Made by a program: the position numbers and the translations under genes. A DNA stretch of 7,466 nucleotides, taken from the NCBI GenBank assembly GCA_020850025.1, contig JADZFI010000006.1:1-7466 (forward strand), in the 5' to 3' direction. Origin of the DNA: Saprospiraceae bacterium (lineage in GTDB: Bacteria > Bacteroidota > Bacteroidia > Chitinophagales > Saprospiraceae). This document shows, in pieces, positions 5,222 to 7,466 of this stretch. Every line of letters begins with the position of its first letter. The stretch's first letter is position 1. Under the pieces are notes generated by a model. The model did not search any database. It saw only the letters and a list, made by a program, of their open reading frames with translations, and had not been told where the DNA came from.

Positions 5222-5704
5222 TTAATAATCCACCACATTGCCCACCGGATTCACTTTCCGCTTGTGGGCCAGTACGAGTTGGTCAATGCGTTGCAAGACC
5301 ACTTCCTGGCCTTCATAGGTGGCATAAAGTGTTACAGGGAAACTTTTTTGGTCTGGGAAAATACAATCTACCACGCCGTTGACAAACGGGCGACGTGGCT
5401 TGCCGTCGCCTAAATCCAGCTCGTAAACGGGGCCATTGGTGGATTCGATCAGATAGAATTTAAAGGGCTGACCGGCCTCCGGCAATTTGTCGGTAGCCAG
5501 CAGTTTTCCGGTGATCTTCTGATATTTTTCTGAAGTTTGGGAGTCGGTGCTGATCTGCTGAATTTCAGATTGTACCAGGGCTTTGTTTTCCTGATTGGAA
5601 TTGCCTTTTTGCGCCACCTGGAGGGCAATTAATCCGGCCACCCCAAATACCGCCACCACCACCAGCAGGATGGTTTCCCGATTTAAACCTTTAGCTTTTG
5701 TCAT
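5222..5704 (-). CDS. Single-pass membrane-anchored protein of unknown function
   Basis: The 160-residue product begins MTKAKGLNRE and then has one hydrophobic segment, TILLVVVAVFGVAGLIALQV (residues 11-30), preceded by basic residues. This suggests an N-in anchor with the rest in the periplasm. Residues 34-66 are polar and Q/S/N-rich (helical or disordered), followed by a compact region from about 67 with YELDLGDGKPRRPFVNGVVD and FPVTLYATYEGQEVVLQRID that reads as beta-rich. There is a single cysteine, C114. I do not recognise a family. The gene follows the 546-residue secreted-protein gene after 76 nt on the same strand, so the pair could be co-transcribed. Its ATG is abutted by a 32-bp tandem duplication with no Shine-Dalgarno site. 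Its 3' end is only 4 nt from the convergent PLP-enzyme gene. Confidence 0.82.
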   Translation of the reverse strand: MTKAKGLNRETILLVVVAVFGVAGLIALQVAQKGNSNQENKALVQSEIQQISTDSQTSEKYQKITGKLLATDKLPEAGQPFKFYLIESTNGPVYELDLGDGKPRRPFVNGVVDCIFPDQKSFPVTLYATYEGQEVVLQRIDQLVLAHKRKVNPVGNVVDY

Positions 5705-5768
5705 AGACTGTGATTAAAGTGATTTTGATGATTTGGAGACTGTGATTAAAGTGATTTTGATGATTTGG
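5705..5768. repeat. Perfect 32-bp tandem duplication abutting a start codon
   Basis: The unit begins AGACTGTGATTAAAGTG and ends TTTTGATGATTTGG. It is present at 5705-5736 and identically at 5737-5768, then breaks off into a short partial copy (GTGATTAAG, 5769-5777). On the minus strand, the sense of the flanking genes, it reads as AATCA/CATCAAAATCAC words running straight into the ATG of the 160-residue gene. The exact identity of the copies points to a recent duplication. Confidence 0.92.
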
Positions 5769-5780
5769 GTGATTAAGAGG

Positions 5781-7421
5781 TTATTTCAACACCAGCTTGC
5801 CAACGGGTGCACCGTTTGCGAGAATCATATACAAACCCGGGGGCACTCCGGGGCAGTTTACTTCCAGCTGGTTGAAACCCTGTTGCAGGTTGAAATGCTG
5901 TTCCAGCACCTTTTTACCCTGGATGTCTGAAAGCTGAATCAAATAATCGCCCTCGCCAGCGTCCAGACTCAAACTGAAGGTCCCCTCCGCCGGGTTTGGA
6001 AATACCTTCGCCAGTGCGTCGCGGGTACTCAGGTCCAATTGCTGGCGGTCGCCTCCGGCGGCATACAGCTCTGCCGGAAAATTCGGCGAGCCGGCCCATT
6101 GGAGCAACTCAGCAATCCGTGTTTCCTGATGCGCACGGAGCTCGCAGCTGAACAATGGCGTTTGCCTGGCCACTTCGATGCCGGGTACATGCAGCCACGA
6201 CAAGCGCAGCTGCCCGTTTTCAACATGCCAGCAATCGACGTTGAATGCTGGTAGCGAAGCAGAACTGAGCTGACGGACCGCTGCTTTTGCCGGGTCCACC
6301 TGAAGGGCTAATTGCAGACCTTCTGCTGTGGCAGATTTGTCCAGGTAAAAATGTACGGTAGCCGTTTCGCCGGCATGTAAAAGGCGATCCTGGAACCAAA
6401 TTTTATTGCTCGCCCGGCGATCCTCTGCATGCGCCATCAGACTGTCGGTGCAGGGTCCGGCATTAACATCGCCCAGATTGACGCCTGTAAACGACTGGCA
6501 TTGGCCGTTGCTCAGGCTGGCAGTATCCGGCATAAACCGCAGACTGCCGCAAGGGAAATTGGATTCAATGCCCAGGATTACTTTCCGGGCTGTTACAATA
6601 TCAAACGTGGTAATACTTCCGCTACAATTCACGTCGGCTGCAACCAATTGCCAGGGGCAGTTCAGGGGCTCAATGGCCAGAATATGCTTGGAAATAAGCA
6701 CCAAATCGAACGTCGTGAGTCCGGAAGGGTGCCCGTCTCTGGAGGGTTTGAGGGTGTAACTGCGGTTCTGAAGCGATGCTACTCCAGACAAATCGTAAAT
6801 GCCATCCACCAGAAAAGTGGTGTCGAATCCGGCTGCATCCACCCTCATTTCCACCTCTTCCATAGGATTCCCGAAGGGGTCGCTAACAGTACACTCTCTG
6901 GAGAGCAACTCCTCTATTTTCTCCTGCAGCAGGCTCATGGTCTCTGCCGCCGTATTGCCCCGGATGTCAAAAAAGACATGGCCATTGTCGGGCGCAATGA
7001 TGAAAAATGTAGGTGTGCCCTGAAAAGCACCGTAGGCGCCGCCCATGTAGGGTTGCAAGGCCGTAATACTGCCTCCGTCTTTGCCGGCCCCCAGCATGGT
7101 CATGTTGCGGCTACTCAGATATTGCCCCACCTTTACATTGGTATCCGTCATCAGGGTACTGAGCAGGATAAATTCCACCTGCCCGGGGTAGGCCGCCTGC
7201 ATGGCTGTGTACAGGTTCTGAAACGGCGTGGCGTGAGCAGAACACGGCGGACAGGAGGTAAAAAACGCCTCAATAACCACCAGTTTTTGTTGGTCAACAT
7301 AATCCTGGTACAACTGACGCACCTGACCATCCGAGGTGGTTATGGTAAAATCAGGCGCCGGTATTTGGGCCAATACAGTACCGGAGCTAATGAAAAGAGA
7401 TAGGAGTATCAGTAAACGCAT
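5781..7421 (-). CDS. Secreted thioredoxin-like protein with dockerin-like pair and T9SS sorting domain
   Basis: The 546-residue product has a signal peptide (1-18, cleavage after VLA). Residues 21-175 form a TlpA/redoxin-like thioredoxin domain with CPPC (C57-C60) in EAFFTSCPPC and the expected cis-proline in GTPTFFII (P137). At 228-253 and 262-287 are two related segments: SGLTTFDLVLISKHILAIE and SGSITTFDIVTARKVILGIE. The second has a full EF-hand-type loop D263-N265-S267-S269-T271-D274, and VNLGDVNAG follows at 314-322, the pattern of dockerin-like modules in Saprospiraceae surface proteins. Residues 340-440 look like a beta-sandwich, possibly cohesin-like. The C-terminus (VFPNPAEGTFSLSLD, 473-487, to GLYMILANGAPVGKLVLK) is a T9SS type A sorting domain. 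It should be exported by Sec, then carried to the cell surface or medium, where the CPPC pair could act in disulfide exchange. No promoter box is visible in the short upstream part shown. Confidence 0.9.
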   Translation of the reverse strand: MRLLILLSLFISSGTVLAQIPAPDFTITTSDGQVRQLYQDYVDQQKLVVIEAFFTSCPPCSAHATPFQNLYTAMQAAYPGQVEFILLSTLMTDTNVKVGQYLSSRNMTMLGAGKDGGSITALQPYMGGAYGAFQGTPTFFIIAPDNGHVFFDIRGNTAAETMSLLQEKIEELLSRECTVSDPFGNPMEEVEMRVDAAGFDTTFLVDGIYDLSGVASLQNRSYTLKPSRDGHPSGLTTFDLVLISKHILAIEPLNCPWQLVAADVNCSGSITTFDIVTARKVILGIESNFPCGSLRFMPDTASLSNGQCQSFTGVNLGDVNAGPCTDSLMAHAEDRRASNKIWFQDRLLHAGETATVHFYLDKSATAEGLQLALQVDPAKAAVRQLSSASLPAFNVDCWHVENGQLRLSWLHVPGIEVARQTPLFSCELRAHQETRIAELLQWAGSPNFPAELYAAGGDRQQLDLSTRDALAKVFPNPAEGTFSLSLDAGEGDYLIQLSDIQGKKVLEQHFNLQQGFNQLEVNCPGVPPGLYMILANGAPVGKLVLK

Positions 7422-7466
7422 GTATAAGGCTTTTAATGGGTGAAGGTTTTCAAGGGGTATTTCGCA

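Noticed and set aside
6429..7403. 324-codon plus-strand open frame antisense to the secreted thioredoxin gene
   Set aside because: Lies wholly inside the 546-codon gene, which has a signal peptide, CPPC motif and sorting domain. The antisense product shows no recognisable domain.

Overview
The window looks like a chromosomal segment of a Bacteroidota bacterium, most likely from the Saprospiraceae/Lewinella-Haliscomenobacter side of the phylum. The evidence is a secreted protein with a type IX secretion (T9SS) C-terminal sorting domain and a Saprospiraceae-style dockerin-like pair, promoter boxes of the Bacteroidota form TAnnTTTG, an almost complete absence of Shine-Dalgarno sites, and short repeats packed into the gaps between genes. 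The placement below phylum level is inference from motifs, not from a search.

Layout. Six of the seven genes lie on the minus strand. From the left: the N-terminal 217 codons of a secreted Ig/PKD-like surface protein (1-651, cut by the window edge); lptB, the LPS-export ATPase (792-1532); a GatB/YqeY-family protein (1646-2095); a 344-nt gap made largely of repeats (2096-2439); a conserved 471-residue protein of unknown function (2440-3855); a divergent promoter region (3856-4077); the plus-strand gene for a cystathionine gamma-synthase/lyase type PLP enzyme (4078-5217); and, convergent with it at 4 nt, a minus-strand pair encoding a 160-residue membrane-anchored protein (5222-5704) and a 546-residue secreted thioredoxin-dockerin-T9SS protein (5781-7421).

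The genes do not form one pathway. lptB serves outer-membrane biogenesis, the PLP enzyme serves sulfur amino-acid metabolism, YqeY is a housekeeping protein, and the two outer genes encode exported proteins. Possible transcription units are yqeY-lptB and the 546-residue/160-residue pair, both read on the minus strand.

The most unusual content is between the genes. (i) The yqeY-lptB gap is filled almost exactly by a degenerate heptamer array arranged as a large inverted repeat. (ii) The leaders of yqeY and of the 471-residue gene share the same module order: a TAnnTTTG box, then ATCTGYG-type repeats, then an A/C-rich block next to the ATG. An inverted copy of that last block closes the far side of the yqeY gap. 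(iii) Two TACCTTTGCATGC boxes form a perfect 13-bp inverted repeat between the divergent 471-residue and PLP-enzyme genes. (iv) A perfect 32-bp tandem duplication abuts the ATG of the 160-residue gene. Open frames run through two of these leaders, so the longest-ORF starts of yqeY and of the 471-residue gene are wrong. No RNA genes, CRISPR arrays or transposase genes are visible.
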